A DNA stretch of 64,000 nt from Pedobacter psychrophilus (GCF_001652725.1 NZ_LWHJ01000022.1:434001-498000); one strand, 5' to 3'. Counted from the stretch's first letter, positions 34,563 through 43,647 are shown. Program-made: numbers and translations. Notes: generated from the letters alone by a model not told the origin.

Positions 34563-36854
34563 ATGAAATTGAAGCATCTTATATATCTACTAACTATATC
34601 TTTAATTATTGCATCTTGTAGCAACACTAAGTTTTTGCCTAAAGGCGAGTTGCTTTATATGGGTGCAAAGATTAAGATTGAGGGTGATAGTGTAACTAAA
34701 AGAGAAAAATCCATTTTAGATGCAGAGTTAGAAAGCATTTTAAGACCTAGACCAAATTCATCTATATTAGGATTAAAACCAAAATTATACATCTATAATA
34801 TTACTAAAACCGATAAGACTAAAGGTTTAAAACATTATTTAAATACTAAAATTGGAGAGCCTCCAGTGTATTTTTCTAAGGTAGATTTAGATTATAACGT
34901 AAAACTGATTGAAAATAGATTGGATAATCGTGGTTATTTTAAAGGTAGGGCTTCCGCCGATTCAATATCCAAAAATAAAAGAGCAACCGCTATTTATACA
35001 GTTAAACCCAATTTTCAATATAAAATTAGGGAAGTAAAATTTCCTACAGATTCTGGTAATTTAAGTAAGGCAATTGCTGCTTTAAAAGAAAGCACTTATT
35101 TTAAACCTGGCGAACCTTATGATTTAGATAAAATAAAAGCAGAGCGAACTAGAATTGATGCTAAATTGAAAGAAGAAGGTTTCTTCTATTTTGGGCCAGA
35201 TTTTCTGATTGCACAAGTAGATAGCACAGTAGGAAATCATCAGGTAGATATCATTGTCAAAATTAAAAATGAAACTCCAAACCAAGCTAAAAATATTTAC
35301 AGTATAGGCAATATTTATGTTTATCCAGATTATAGTTTAGGCAACGATAGCATCCAAAAAAGTTTAGATTCTGCTAGAGTTTATAAAGATTTAATAGTAA
35401 TTGATCCAAAAAGAAAATTTAAGCCTTCAATTTTTGATAGGGCTTTGCAATTTAATAAAGGAGATATTTATAACAGAACAGATCATAACCTCTCTCTAAA
35501 TAGATTGGTAAATGTCGGCACATTTAAATTTGTAAAAAACGAGTTTAAACCTTCGGATTCTTTAAATAGTGCTTTGGATGCTTATTATTATTTAACGCCA
35601 TTGCCAAAAAAATCTATTAGAGTAGAGTTATTAGGTAAAACTAATTCGGCGAATTATACCGGATCAGAAGTAAACGTAAACTGGACCAATAGAAATGCTT
35701 TTAGAGGGGCAGAACAATTAACTTTAACAGCTTTCGCTGGAATAGAGACACAGGTTTCAGGTCAAAATGGTGGGTTTAACGTACTGCGTTTTGGTGGTGA
35801 TGCAAGTTTAACCTGGCCTAAATTTGTAGTTCCTTTCATAAATTTGAAGTCTGTTGGCGCTTATACTCCAAAAACAGTAGCAACTTTAGGTTTCGAATAC
35901 CAGGATAGGTCTCAATTATATTCTTTAAATACATTTAGAGGGTCATTTGGATATTTGTGGAAAGAGAATATAAGAAAAGAGCATCAACTTAAATTAACCG
36001 AGATTACCTATACCAATTCATCTAATGTTTCACAACTTTACATGGATCAAATAAGTCAGAACCAGAGCTTACAACGTGTAATTGATAAACAATTAATTTT
36101 TGGACCTTCTTACAGTTTTACCTATACAACAACTGCAGAAACACAAAAGAAAAACACCATTTATTATAAAGGTCAGGTAGATTTAGCAGGAACGGTTTTC
36201 GGTTTATTTAAAAAAGGAGATGTTTTAAATGGTGATACTGCAAGAGTATTTCAAGTCCCTTTTAGCCAATATGTAAAAGTTGAAAACGATTTTAGGGATT
36301 ATTTCAAAATTGGTTATAAATCTACCATTGCGAGTAGAATAATTGCAGGAGTAGGTTTTCCTTACGCTAATTCCGGACAATTACCATTTATCAAACAATT
36401 TTTTATTGGTGGTACAAATAGTTTAAGAGGTTTTAGGGCTAGATCAATTGGACCAGGTAACTTTAAAAAAGAAGTTGATGAAAATTCATTTTTGCCAGAT
36501 CAATCAGGTGATCTAAAATTAGAGCTAAATGCCGAGTATCGTTATGATTTCACATCTATATTTAAAGGTGCATTATTTACGGATGCTGGTAATATATGGT
36601 TATTGAACAGAGACCCGCTAAAACCAGGAGCTAAATTCAGTAATGAATTTTTAAGTGAACTAGCTATTGATGCCGGTGCTGGTGTAAGATTAGATTTATC
36701 ATTTTTAATATTACGTTTAGATCTGGCATTCCCTATTAGAAAGCCTTATTTACCAAGAGGAGAAAGATGGGTTATCAACGATATTAACTTTGGGGATAAA
36801 GCTTGGAGAAAAGAAAATTTGGTATTTAACCTAGCAATTGGTTATCCTTTTTAG
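34563..36854 (+). CDS. TamA/BamA-superfamily outer-membrane lipoprotein (TamL-like)
   Basis: A 763-residue Omp85 protein. The N terminus is a lipoprotein signal (IYLLTISLIIASCSNTKFLPKGE; cysteine near residue 20), unlike proteobacterial TamA. POTRA-like segments follow (to about 350), then a 16-strand D15/Omp85 barrel with the lid-lock motif GGTNSLRGFRARSIGPG (loop 6 RGF) and a C-terminal strand ending NLVFNLAIGYPF. Being translated immediately after TamB, the two form an envelope-spanning module. A lipidated TamA relative called TamL has been described for this phylum; I assign it by architecture and context. Confidence 0.88.
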   Translation: MKLKHLIYLLTISLIIASCSNTKFLPKGELLYMGAKIKIEGDSVTKREKSILDAELESILRPRPNSSILGLKPKLYIYNITKTDKTKGLKHYLNTKIGEPPVYFSKVDLDYNVKLIENRLDNRGYFKGRASADSISKNKRATAIYTVKPNFQYKIREVKFPTDSGNLSKAIAALKESTYFKPGEPYDLDKIKAERTRIDAKLKEEGFFYFGPDFLIAQVDSTVGNHQVDIIVKIKNETPNQAKNIYSIGNIYVYPDYSLGNDSIQKSLDSARVYKDLIVIDPKRKFKPSIFDRALQFNKGDIYNRTDHNLSLNRLVNVGTFKFVKNEFKPSDSLNSALDAYYYLTPLPKKSIRVELLGKTNSANYTGSEVNVNWTNRNAFRGAEQLTLTAFAGIETQVSGQNGGFNVLRFGGDASLTWPKFVVPFINLKSVGAYTPKTVATLGFEYQDRSQLYSLNTFRGSFGYLWKENIRKEHQLKLTEITYTNSSNVSQLYMDQISQNQSLQRVIDKQLIFGPSYSFTYTTTAETQKKNTIYYKGQVDLAGTVFGLFKKGDVLNGDTARVFQVPFSQYVKVENDFRDYFKIGYKSTIASRIIAGVGFPYANSGQLPFIKQFFIGGTNSLRGFRARSIGPGNFKKEVDENSFLPDQSGDLKLELNAEYRYDFTSIFKGALFTDAGNIWLLNRDPLKPGAKFSNEFLSELAIDAGAGVRLDLSFLILRLDLAFPIRKPYLPRGERWVINDINFGDKAWRKENLVFNLAIGYPF

Positions 36855-36887
36855 GTTTATTCTTATTTTTGGTTTTTATTTTTTTTA

Positions 36888-37580
36888 ATGAGCCATATAT
36901 TAGATAATCCTATTTATAATTCTTTAAACTCAAACCATACTCAATTTTCTGAAGGTACATCTCAAGTTAAATATTATCAACGCGATATAGCCGCATTTGC
37001 AGGGATGGAAACTTATGATGAGGAAAGTTTTAAAAAACTTCATCAGCAAGACCCTGAATTATTTATACTTTTTTCTCCAAATAATTTATCTATACCATTT
37101 AATTTCAATTTAGTTAAGAAAATTGAAATGCTTCAATTGGTTTACAATGAAAATTATATTCCTATTGGTGATGATGATATTGAAATTATAGATTTAAAGG
37201 AAGAAAATATTTCAGAAATGATAGACTTGGTAAATCTTACCCAACTAGGTCCTTTTTTATTAAATACCATAACTTTAGGTAATTATGTAGGAATCTTCAA
37301 AGACCAAAAATTGGTTGCAATGGCAGGGCATCGTTTTCGTCCACTTAATTATATAGAGGTTTCCGCTGTGTGTTGCCATCCAAATTATTTGGGTAAAGGT
37401 TTTGCTTACGCGATAATTAGAGAGCAGATCAAAAGGATTTTAGACAAACAACAAGTTCCTTTTTTACATGTAAGGGAAGATAATTTTGGAGCAATTAAAC
37501 TTTATGAAAAGTTGGGTTTTAAAACTAGGTGTAATATGAAAGCCTATGTGATTAATAAATTTAAACTTAAACCTCATTAA
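36888..37580 (+). CDS. GNAT-family N-acetyltransferase
   Basis: A 230-residue protein with a C-terminal GNAT domain (about residues 105-225). The acetyl-CoA pyrophosphate loop is VSAVCCHPNYLGKGFAYAII, preceded by the beta-strand VGIFKDQKLVAMAGHRF, and FGAIKLYEKLGFKTR is the usual distal motif. The N-terminal 100 residues are a less conserved domain found in similar Bacteroidota acetyltransferases. The acceptor substrate is unknown. It starts 33 nt after the TamA-like gene, so it may be cotranscribed, though no functional link is apparent. Confidence 0.85.
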   Translation: MSHILDNPIYNSLNSNHTQFSEGTSQVKYYQRDIAAFAGMETYDEESFKKLHQQDPELFILFSPNNLSIPFNFNLVKKIEMLQLVYNENYIPIGDDDIEIIDLKEENISEMIDLVNLTQLGPFLLNTITLGNYVGIFKDQKLVAMAGHRFRPLNYIEVSAVCCHPNYLGKGFAYAIIREQIKRILDKQQVPFLHVREDNFGAIKLYEKLGFKTRCNMKAYVINKFKLKPH

Positions 37581-37637
37581 TAACCTAGCTATCAATCTTT
37601 ATATAATGATAAACAAACAAAAAACAACTTCAATCTA

Positions 37638-37668
37638 TTGTTTTTCAATTTAATAATCAATACTTTTG
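37638..37668 (+). promoter_or_regulatory. Bacteroidota-type promoter of the rpsF operon
   Basis: TTG (37638-37640), 20 bp, TACTTTTG (37661-37668). It is followed by a small hairpin CCGC-A6-GCGG at 37674-37687 in the 43-nt leader. Leaders of S6:S18 operons often carry an autoregulatory hairpin with an unpaired CCG; this one is shorter and I cannot claim it is that element. Confidence 0.75.
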
Positions 37669-37711
37669 CAGTCCCGCAAAAAAGCGGAATTTAAAAACAA
37701 TATTGTAAGAA

Positions 37712-38074
37712 ATGAATCAATACGAAACCACTATCATTCTTACCCCGTTGTTATCAGAAGAAGTTGCTAAAGAGGTAATTGCAAAATTCTCTAAGTTACT
37801 AACTGATAACGCAGCCGAAATTGTTATGGAAGACAATTGGGGTTTGAAAAAACTGGCGTATCCTATCCAAAAGAAATCGACAGGATACTATCACTTAACT
37901 GAATATAAATGCTCAGGAGAGGTTATCGGCAAATTAGAAGTTGAATTAAAACGTGATGAGCGTGTAATGAGATTTTTAACAATTAGTTTAAATAAGCATG
38001 CTGTAGCGTACAATAACAAAAAACGTGGCGGAGCTTTTAACAAGAAAAAAGACACAGCGGAGGTAGCAAACTAA
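37712..38074 (+). CDS. rpsF: 30S ribosomal protein S6
   Basis: The 120-residue S6 begins with the canonical [14 protein letters not shown] and contains [22 protein letters not shown] and [10 protein letters not shown]. The lysine-rich tail ([18 protein letters not shown]) is an ordinary extension for this phylum. It overlaps rpsR by one base (TAATG), which couples their translation; S6 and S18 bind as a heterodimer in the 30S platform. No ssb gene lies between, unlike in many other bacteria. Confidence 0.97.
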   Translation: MNQYETTIILTPLLSEEVAKEVIAKFSKLLTDNAAEIVMEDNWGLKKLAYPIQKKSTGYYHLTEYKCSGEVIGKLEVELKRDERVMRFLTISLNKHAVAYNNKKRGGAFNKKKDTAEVAN

Positions 38075-38337
38075 TGGCACAAGACAAAATCCAATACGTT
38101 ACTGCTCCCAAGGTGGAGGATAACAGAAAGAAATACTGCCGTTTTAAAAAGAACGGAATAAAGTATATCGATTATAAGGACGCTAACTTTTTATTGAAGT
38201 TTATTAACGATCAAGGTAAAATTTTACCAAGAAGATTAACAGGTACTTCTTTAAAATACCAACGTAAAGTAGCTCAAGCAGTAAAAAGAGCTCGTCATAT
38301 TGGCGTATTGCCGTTTGTAACTGATGGTTTAAAATAA
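38074..38337 (+). CDS. rpsR: 30S ribosomal protein S18
   Basis: The 87-residue S18 has [21 protein letters not shown] and the core [20 protein letters not shown], followed by [12 protein letters not shown]. These are invariant S18 signatures that contact 16S rRNA and S6. It overlaps rpsF and is 13 nt before rplI; a GGAGG-like AAGGAGG stretch between rpsR and rplI is one of the few strong ribosome-binding sites in the window. Confidence 0.97.
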   Translation: MAQDKIQYVTAPKVEDNRKKYCRFKKNGIKYIDYKDANFLLKFINDQGKILPRRLTGTSLKYQRKVAQAVKRARHIGVLPFVTDGLK

Positions 38338-38350
38338 GGAGGCAAACATA

Positions 38351-38794
38351 ATGGAAATAATATTAATACAAGATGTTAAGAAATTAGGCGAAAAGGATGA
38401 TATCATCAATGTAAAGCCTGGTTTTGGTCGTAATTTTTTGATCCCACAAGGTCATGCTATTTTAGCTACAAGTTCGGCAAAGAAAGTTTTAGCTGAGAAC
38501 ATTAAACAAGCTCAGTTTAAACAAGATAAAATTAAAATGGATGCTGATGCTATTGCAGGTAAATTAGAAGGTGTTACACTTTCAATTGGTGCAAAAGCTG
38601 GAGAAAGCGGAAAAATATTTGGTGCAGTAAATACCATTCAGGTTGCTGATGCATTAAAGAAATTAGGCTTTGAAGTTGATAGAAGAAGAATTACTTTTGA
38701 AACTGATGTGAAGTTTGTTGGTGATTATATCGCTAATCTTAACTTACACAAAGAAGTTAAAGTACAAGTTCCTTTTACAGTTGTAGCAGAATAA
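38351..38794 (+). CDS. rplI: 50S ribosomal protein L9
   Basis: The 147-residue L9 has the N-terminal domain MEIILIQDVKKLGEKDDI, VKPGFGRNFLIPQGHAI, the long connecting helix and the C-terminal domain GKIFGAVNTIQVADALKKLG. L9 sits at the L1 stalk base and limits frameshifting. It is the last gene of the S6-S18-L9 operon, which ends at a hairpin terminator. Confidence 0.97.
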   Translation: MEIILIQDVKKLGEKDDIINVKPGFGRNFLIPQGHAILATSSAKKVLAENIKQAQFKQDKIKMDADAIAGKLEGVTLSIGAKAGESGKIFGAVNTIQVADALKKLGFEVDRRRITFETDVKFVGDYIANLNLHKEVKVQVPFTVVAE

Positions 38795-38814
38795 GTTTTT
38801 TTTACAAATTATTT

Positions 38815-38846
38815 AAATGCTTCTTGAATTTTTTCAAGGAGCATTT
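38815..38846 (+). terminator. Terminator of the rpsF-rpsR-rplI operon
   Basis: AAATGCTTCTTGAA pairs with TTCAAGGAGCATTT with a single G-T wobble around a TTTT loop, followed by a T-run. Confidence 0.85.
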
Positions 38847-38859
38847 TTTATTTTAGCAA

Positions 38860-39591
38860 ATGTCTTCACAATCCAAAAGAAAAAATCATCGTTTTACGCT
38901 AAAAAAAATACTTAGGGGGTTTGGCAAAGCTTTACTTTGGTTTTTTGCTGTCACTATTTTTTGGGTTTTGCTATATAAGTTTATTAATCCATCAATCACA
39001 TTTTTAATGGTAGAACGTGGTTTTGAACGAAAGGCAGATCATAAAAGTTGGAAAATTGATAAAGAGTGGAAAAATTTTGACGAGCTATCCATGAATTTAA
39101 AAAAAGCCGCTATAGCAGGCGAAGACGCTACATTTATGTCCCATCACGGTTTTGATTTTAAAGCCATTGAAAAGGCTTATTCTAAGAATCAAAAAGGCAA
39201 TAAAGTTAGGGGTGGGAGTACGATTAGCCAACAAACGGCAAAAAATGTTTTTCTGTGGCCAGGCAGATCTTACATCAGAAAATGTTTTGAAGCTTATTTT
39301 ACTTTCTTGATGGAAACTTTATGGAGTAAAAAAAGAATATTAGAAGTTTATCTTAATGTTATTGAAATGGGTGATGGGATTTACGGTGCAGAAACAGCTT
39401 CTCAAACTTACTTTAATAAATCTGCCAATAAATTAACCAAATCTCAAGCAGCTTTAATAGTTGCGGTATTGCCAAATCCCTTAAAATGGTCTCCATCACA
39501 ACCAACAGACTATATTTATCATAAGCAATACCTTATTCTTAGAAACATAAAGAATTTAGAAAGATTGGGAGTTTTAAATAACGGATTCTAA
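38860..39591 (+). CDS. mtgA: Monofunctional biosynthetic peptidoglycan transglycosylase
   Basis: A 243-residue GT51 enzyme that polymerises lipid II into glycan strands. One N-terminal membrane anchor (about residues 20-43, ALLWFFAVTIFWVLLYKFI) precedes the catalytic domain with AAIAGEDATFMSHHGFD (catalytic glutamate), RGGSTISQQTAKNVFLW and LEVYLNVIEMGDGIYG. No transpeptidase domain follows, as expected for MtgA. It starts 13 nt beyond the rplI terminator, so read-through or an embedded promoter must drive it. The 3' end overlaps the convergent gene by 18 nt. Confidence 0.93.
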   Translation: MSSQSKRKNHRFTLKKILRGFGKALLWFFAVTIFWVLLYKFINPSITFLMVERGFERKADHKSWKIDKEWKNFDELSMNLKKAAIAGEDATFMSHHGFDFKAIEKAYSKNQKGNKVRGGSTISQQTAKNVFLWPGRSYIRKCFEAYFTFLMETLWSKKRILEVYLNVIEMGDGIYGAETASQTYFNKSANKLTKSQAALIVAVLPNPLKWSPSQPTDYIYHKQYLILRNIKNLERLGVLNNGF

Positions 39592-40056
39592 TTTGAAAAC
39601 TTTAGAATGCCAACTATTTTTAAAAGGGATTTCCCAAGTAGTATATAACTGATCATAATTAGAAACCAAATTGTTAAATACGATTGTTTCCTGATTGATA
39701 TTTCCAATTTTGATTTGATGCTCAAATTCATCTCTTGAACCTGATTTTACATCATCGTTTTCTTTCCAGGCGATGTGAAATCTATCAAATAGATTTACAT
39801 TAAATTGCTTCTCAATCTCTTGCATTAAATGTACAGATTTATCAATAGAACAACCGCTTGCGCCAGCTTGTTGCTCATCTACAATTAAAATTATAAAACG
39901 ATTGTATTTTATCTCAAAATCTGCTTTCAATTGTTGATTGTGTGCTGTCCAAGTGATAGTGAAATCTTTTAAAATTTGATTTAAAGAGACTATTTCCTCT
40001 GTATTAAAAACACGATCAGATTGGTAAATCCAAACTCTTGCTGCATCATTTGTCAT
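39574..40056 (-). CDS. Conserved protein of unknown function (often mislabelled ABC transporter ATPase)
   Basis: A 160-residue cytosolic protein. Readable blocks are ARVWIYQSDRVFNTEE, TWTAHNQQLKADFEI, FIILIVDEQQAGASGCSIDKSVHLMQEIE and FDRFHIAWKENDDV. I recall this family in Bacteroidota under the label ABC transporter ATPase, but there is no Walker A, signature or Walker B motif, so that label is not supported by the sequence. The GASGCSID cysteine motif is the most striking conserved-looking feature. It overlaps mtgA tail to tail. Confidence 0.75.
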   Translation of the reverse strand: MTNDAARVWIYQSDRVFNTEEIVSLNQILKDFTITWTAHNQQLKADFEIKYNRFIILIVDEQQAGASGCSIDKSVHLMQEIEKQFNVNLFDRFHIAWKENDDVKSGSRDEFEHQIKIGNINQETIVFNNLVSNYDQLYTTWEIPFKNSWHSKVFKLESVI

Positions 40057-40178
40057 GATACAAATTTATAAAAATTAAGGGCTATCATCAATAAACTAAA
40101 TGTCATTGTTTTGAGCTTAAAAGTGAATAAGTTGAAAACTATTTTCTTCTATGCTATTATCACTCGATAAATTTATAT

Positions 40179-40643
40179 ATGAATTTGATTTTATGCATTT
40201 TAACAATTTTTAATTTTTTAATCACTGTTCATCTCAATGATATTGATAAAGTGAAATTTGAAAGTTGCAAAAAAGAATTGATTGAACAGTATCAATTGCA
40301 CCAAGCAGAAAATTTATTTGATGCGAAGAAGACAGATTTAGAATTTAGCGATTTGGGTTTTTTAAGATACAAAAAAACAAATACAAATGGGAAAGTTGAA
40401 TATTACAGTGTAAAGATCGAAAATTTGCAAAATATAGATTATCTCGGGAATGAAAATGCGGGATGGTTAATTATCAATTGTAAACAAGAAAGCATTATTT
40501 TTCAAACTTATAATGATAAAAACGGGAATGAGGATGAAATGGTTGACCAAATTAAAATACCATTAAAAAATACGGGTATTGAAAGTTTAAACATCATCAG
40601 CCTAAACTTTCAAGAAATCAAGAATTTATTTTTGACGAAATAA
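40179..40643 (+). CDS. Hypothetical exported or anchored protein
   Basis: A 154-residue protein with an N-terminal hydrophobic stretch (MNLILCILTIFNFLITVHL) that could be a signal peptide or anchor. The rest is a small alpha/beta sequence rich in N, K, D and E (GFLRYKKTNTNGKVEYYSV, GNENAGWLIINCKQESIIF) with no motif I recognise. It lies between two convergent or independent genes without an obvious partner. Codon use is like its neighbours. Confidence 0.5.
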   Translation: MNLILCILTIFNFLITVHLNDIDKVKFESCKKELIEQYQLHQAENLFDAKKTDLEFSDLGFLRYKKTNTNGKVEYYSVKIENLQNIDYLGNENAGWLIINCKQESIIFQTYNDKNGNEDEMVDQIKIPLKNTGIESLNIISLNFQEIKNLFLTK

Positions 40644-40670
40644 AAAACCGTTATTAGACAAGGATTAGGA

Positions 40671-42140
40671 TTAAAGTTCTTTCCTTAATCTGGCTACCGG
40701 AATACTCAATTGTTCTCTATATTTAGCAACCGTTCTTCTGGCAATATTATAACCTTTATCCTTTAAAATCTCAGTTAGTTTCTCATCGGCTAAAGGCTTT
40801 AACTTATCTTCTTTGCCAATACATTCTTCTAAAATTTTCTTAACTTCTTTATTTGATACTTCTTCGCCACTTTCTGTTTGTATAGCTTCAGAGAAAAAAG
40901 ATTTCAATAAAAAAGTACCAAATTCAGTTTGTACATATTTAGAATTCGCAACCCTTGATACGGTAGAAATATCCATACCAATACGATCTGCAATATCTTT
41001 TAAAATCATTGGTTTTAAGTTCCTTTCATCGCCATCAGATAAAAAGAAATCATATTGATAGTTCATAATCGCATTCATGGTTTTTAAAAGCGTTTGTTGC
41101 CTTTGCTTTATCGCATCTATAAACCATTTTGCAGAATCTAATTTCTGCTTTACAAAATGAACTGCTTCTTTTAATTTTTTATCCTTATCAGAGGTTTTTT
41201 CATAATGTTGAAACATTTCTTGATAAGATTTGCTTACCCTCAATTCTGGTGCATTTTTAGAATTAAGTGTTAATGTTAAAACGGTATCATTCTTAGAAAT
41301 ATGAAAATCTGGGATAACTTGCATCTGCTTCACATTAGAAGCTCCAGAATCACCTGGTTTAGGATTTAGTTTTAAAATCTCACCAACAATATCCTTTAAA
41401 TCCTCTGGACTAACGTTTAAAGATTTTTCAAGTTTATCATAATGTTTCTTTGTAAATTCATCTAAATAATCCTCTACAACTTCAATAGCTTTTATAATTA
41501 TTGGATTAGATTGATCTCTTTTTCTTAATTGAATTAAAAGACATTCTTGCAAGTCTCTAGCACCAATTCCAGCGGGATCAAATGTTTGGATAATTTTTAA
41601 CAAATCCTCAACCTCTTCTTCTTCTGCCATAACATTTTGAGAAAAAGCTAAGTCATCAATTAAAGAAGGAATAGGTCGACGTAAATATCCATCATCGTCT
41701 AAACTTCCTATAATTTGTTGTGCAATTAAATAATCGTTATCACCTAAATGAACTAAATCCAGTTGTGCTTGTAAATTTTCAAAAAATGTGTTAGTTACCG
41801 CGAATGGAAGTTCTTTTTTATCATCATCATCATCGTTGTTATCATATTTACTTCCGTAATCGTTTATATTATCATCTTGTAAATAATCATCAACGTTAAA
41901 TTCGTCGTAGTTTTCTTCGGTTTCTTTTTCAGAATAATCATCAGGATCCTTATCTGGATATTCTTCAACAGGTTCGTTCATATCCGCTAGACTAATATCT
42001 TCTAAAGCGGGATTTTCTTCTAACTCTTCCTTAATACGAGTGTCTAACGAAACCGTTGGCACTTGCAATAATTTAATAAATTGGATTTGTTGTGGAGAAA
42101 GTTTTTGTAGAAGCTTTTGTTGAAGGTTTTGTCTTAGCAT
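40671..42140 (-). CDS. rpoN: RNA polymerase sigma-54 factor
   Basis: A 489-residue alternative sigma factor. Region I is the Q/L-rich start (RQNLQQKLLQKLSPQQIQ...LLQVPT). Region II is an unusually acidic segment at about residues 50-115, including DNNDDDDDKKE. Next come the core-binding domain (GYLRRPIPSLIDDLAF, FDPAGIGARDLQECLL), the HTH (ILKDIADRIGMDISTVSRV) and the RpoN box ARRTVAKYRE that reads the -24 element. Sigma-54 needs enhancer-binding ATPases, none of which is in this window. It is transcribed alone. Confidence 0.96.
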   Translation of the reverse strand: MLRQNLQQKLLQKLSPQQIQFIKLLQVPTVSLDTRIKEELEENPALEDISLADMNEPVEEYPDKDPDDYSEKETEENYDEFNVDDYLQDDNINDYGSKYDNNDDDDDKKELPFAVTNTFFENLQAQLDLVHLGDNDYLIAQQIIGSLDDDGYLRRPIPSLIDDLAFSQNVMAEEEEVEDLLKIIQTFDPAGIGARDLQECLLIQLRKRDQSNPIIIKAIEVVEDYLDEFTKKHYDKLEKSLNVSPEDLKDIVGEILKLNPKPGDSGASNVKQMQVIPDFHISKNDTVLTLTLNSKNAPELRVSKSYQEMFQHYEKTSDKDKKLKEAVHFVKQKLDSAKWFIDAIKQRQQTLLKTMNAIMNYQYDFFLSDGDERNLKPMILKDIADRIGMDISTVSRVANSKYVQTEFGTFLLKSFFSEAIQTESGEEVSNKEVKKILEECIGKEDKLKPLADEKLTEILKDKGYNIARRTVAKYREQLSIPVARLRKEL

Positions 42141-42264
42141 GATTTTTGATTGTGAATCAAAGTTAAAAAAATCTATTTAAACCTCCTTAACAAATATCAA
42201 ACCACTTCGTTTATTAAAGGTTACAATTATTTTCTGATATTATTTCTATTTTAACTTCAATTAA

Positions 42265-42272
42265 TATATTTG
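42265..42272 (+). promoter_or_regulatory. mscL: -7 element of mscL
   Basis: TATATTTG lies 17 bp before the mscL ATG. No good TTG box is seen at the matching distance. Confidence 0.5.
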
Positions 42273-42289
42273 TATTTAAAATAAATATT

Positions 42290-42685
42290 ATGGCTTTTGT
42301 TAGAGATTTTAAAGATTTTGCAGTTAAAGGAAATGTAGTTGATTTAGCTGTTGCAGTAATAATAGGTGCTGCATTTGGAAAAATTATTACTTCGTTTGTT
42401 GCGGATATCATCACACCATTAATTTTACAACCGGCATTAGATGCTGCAAATCTCAAAAATATAGAAGATTTAACGATGATGGGTAATGTAAAATATGGTA
42501 GCTTTTTATCTGCTGTTATTAGTTTTATAATTATAGCATTGGTTTTATTTTTAGTTATCAAAGGAATTACAGCTTTAAAAAAGAAAGAGATAGCAACACC
42601 AGCCGCACCTGCAGCTATTTCTAAAGAGGAAGTGTTATTAACTGAAATTAGAGATCTTCTTAAAAATAACAGTATAAAAAACTAA
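42290..42685 (+). CDS. mscL: Large-conductance mechanosensitive channel
   Basis: A 131-residue inner-membrane channel that opens under hypo-osmotic shock. The N-terminal helix FVRDFKDFAVKGNVVDLAVA leads into TM1 (VIIGAAFGKIITSFVADIITPLI), a periplasmic loop, TM2 (FLSAVISFIIIALVLFLVIKGI) and a C-terminal coiled-coil bundle ending in EEVLLTEIRDLLKN. The length is normal. Confidence 0.96.
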   Translation: MAFVRDFKDFAVKGNVVDLAVAVIIGAAFGKIITSFVADIITPLILQPALDAANLKNIEDLTMMGNVKYGSFLSAVISFIIIALVLFLVIKGITALKKKEIATPAAPAAISKEEVLLTEIRDLLKNNSIKN

Positions 42686-42716
42686 AATTGGGCTATATTA
42701 TTTTTTTAAAATAAGA

Positions 42717-42747
42717 TTGCTATTTTAAAAAAACAAGCCTATATTTG
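42717..42747 (+). promoter_or_regulatory. rpmH: Bacteroidota-type promoter of rpmH
   Basis: TTG (42717-42719), 20 bp, TATATTTG (42740-42747), 38 bp before the rpmH start. Confidence 0.8.
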
Positions 42748-42785
42748 CATTCTTGTTTTAAAAGACAGATTTACAATATAGCATC

Positions 42786-42944
42786 ATGAAAAGAACATTC
42801 CAGCCTTCTCAAAGAAAAAGAAGAAATAAACATGGTTTTAGAGAAAGAATGTCTACTGCAAATGGTAGAAGAGTTTTGGCTTCTAGAAGAGCAAAAGGCA
42901 GAAAAAGACTAACAGTTTCTGACGAGCGTCGTCATAAAGCATAA
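42786..42944 (+). CDS. rpmH: 50S ribosomal protein L34
   Basis: A 52-residue basic protein. It reads [19 protein letters not shown], then [19 protein letters not shown] and [14 protein letters not shown], which is L34 throughout. A strong promoter precedes it, and rnpA follows 67 nt later in the classical rpmH-rnpA order. A short dyad (TTACC/GGTAA, about 42961-42977) lies in between and could moderate read-through. Confidence 0.97.
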   Translation: MKRTFQPSQRKRRNKHGFRERMSTANGRRVLASRRAKGRKRLTVSDERRHKA

Positions 42945-43011
42945 TTTTATATGCTGTTAATTACCATTATTTGGTAAATAATTCCGGCGTTTATATTAAG
43001 ACATCGGTTTA

Positions 43012-43377
43012 ATGGCATATAAGATAAACAGTTTCAAGAAAGAAGAACGATTATGTAATAAAAAGTTGCTTGCAACTCTTTTTAATAATGGTTCTTCTTT
43101 TTTATTATATCCTTACCGTGTTACCTGGCAATTCTCAAAGTCTGCTTTAGGTCTATTTCCTGTACAAATTGTAATTGGTGTTCCTAAAAAAAGGTTTAAC
43201 CACAGCGTTGACAGAAATCTTTTGAAAAGGAGGATGAAAGAAGCATATCGTTTAAATAAAAATCTGAAACTTTATCCATATTTAATTGATAGTAATTTTA
43301 ATCTGATACTAGGTTTAAATTACGTAGGTAAAGAAATTTTGGATTATGCTTTTATCCAAAAAAAATGGTGTCTATGA
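43012..43377 (+). CDS. rnpA: Ribonuclease P protein component
   Basis: A 121-residue basic protein that assists RNase P RNA in trimming tRNA 5' ends. The start (MAYKINSFKKEERLCNKKLLATLFNNG) is typical of the phylum and the RNR signature appears as HSVDRNLLKRRMKEAYRLNK. It lies downstream of rpmH and 30 nt before yidD. yidC does not follow. Confidence 0.93.
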   Translation: MAYKINSFKKEERLCNKKLLATLFNNGSSFLLYPYRVTWQFSKSALGLFPVQIVIGVPKKRFNHSVDRNLLKRRMKEAYRLNKNLKLYPYLIDSNFNLILGLNYVGKEILDYAFIQKKWCL

Positions 43378-43407
43378 TTGATCAACTTATAGAGATTTTA
43401 AAAACTA

Positions 43408-43638
43408 ATGCAGATTCTAAATAAGATTTTTGGTTTTATTTTTTTGCTTATCATAAAAATATATCAATTTTTGATATCCCCTTTATTAGGCTCTTCTTGT
43501 AGATTTACTCCTACATGTTCGCAATATGGAGTAGAAGCCATAAAAAAGCATGGTGCATTTAAAGGAGGATGGTTAACTTTAAAACGAATTGGAAGATGCC
43601 ATCCCTGGGGTAAACACGGTCATGATCCAGTTCCTTAA
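43408..43638 (+). CDS. yidD: Membrane protein insertion efficiency factor
   Basis: A 76-residue protein with an amphipathic/hydrophobic N terminus ([19 protein letters not shown]) and the cysteine pattern [21 protein letters not shown], then [23 protein letters not shown]. The family aids YidC-dependent membrane insertion. It is in the common rnpA-yidD order, and tsaB begins 9 nt later. Confidence 0.95.
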   Translation: MQILNKIFGFIFLLIIKIYQFLISPLLGSSCRFTPTCSQYGVEAIKKHGAFKGGWLTLKRIGRCHPWGKHGHDPVP

Positions 43639-43647
43639 TTATTTACA

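Noticed and set aside
42961-42977. Terminator between rpmH and rnpA
   Set aside because: The TTACC/GGTAA dyad is only 5 bp with no T-run, and rpmH-rnpA are normally cotranscribed.
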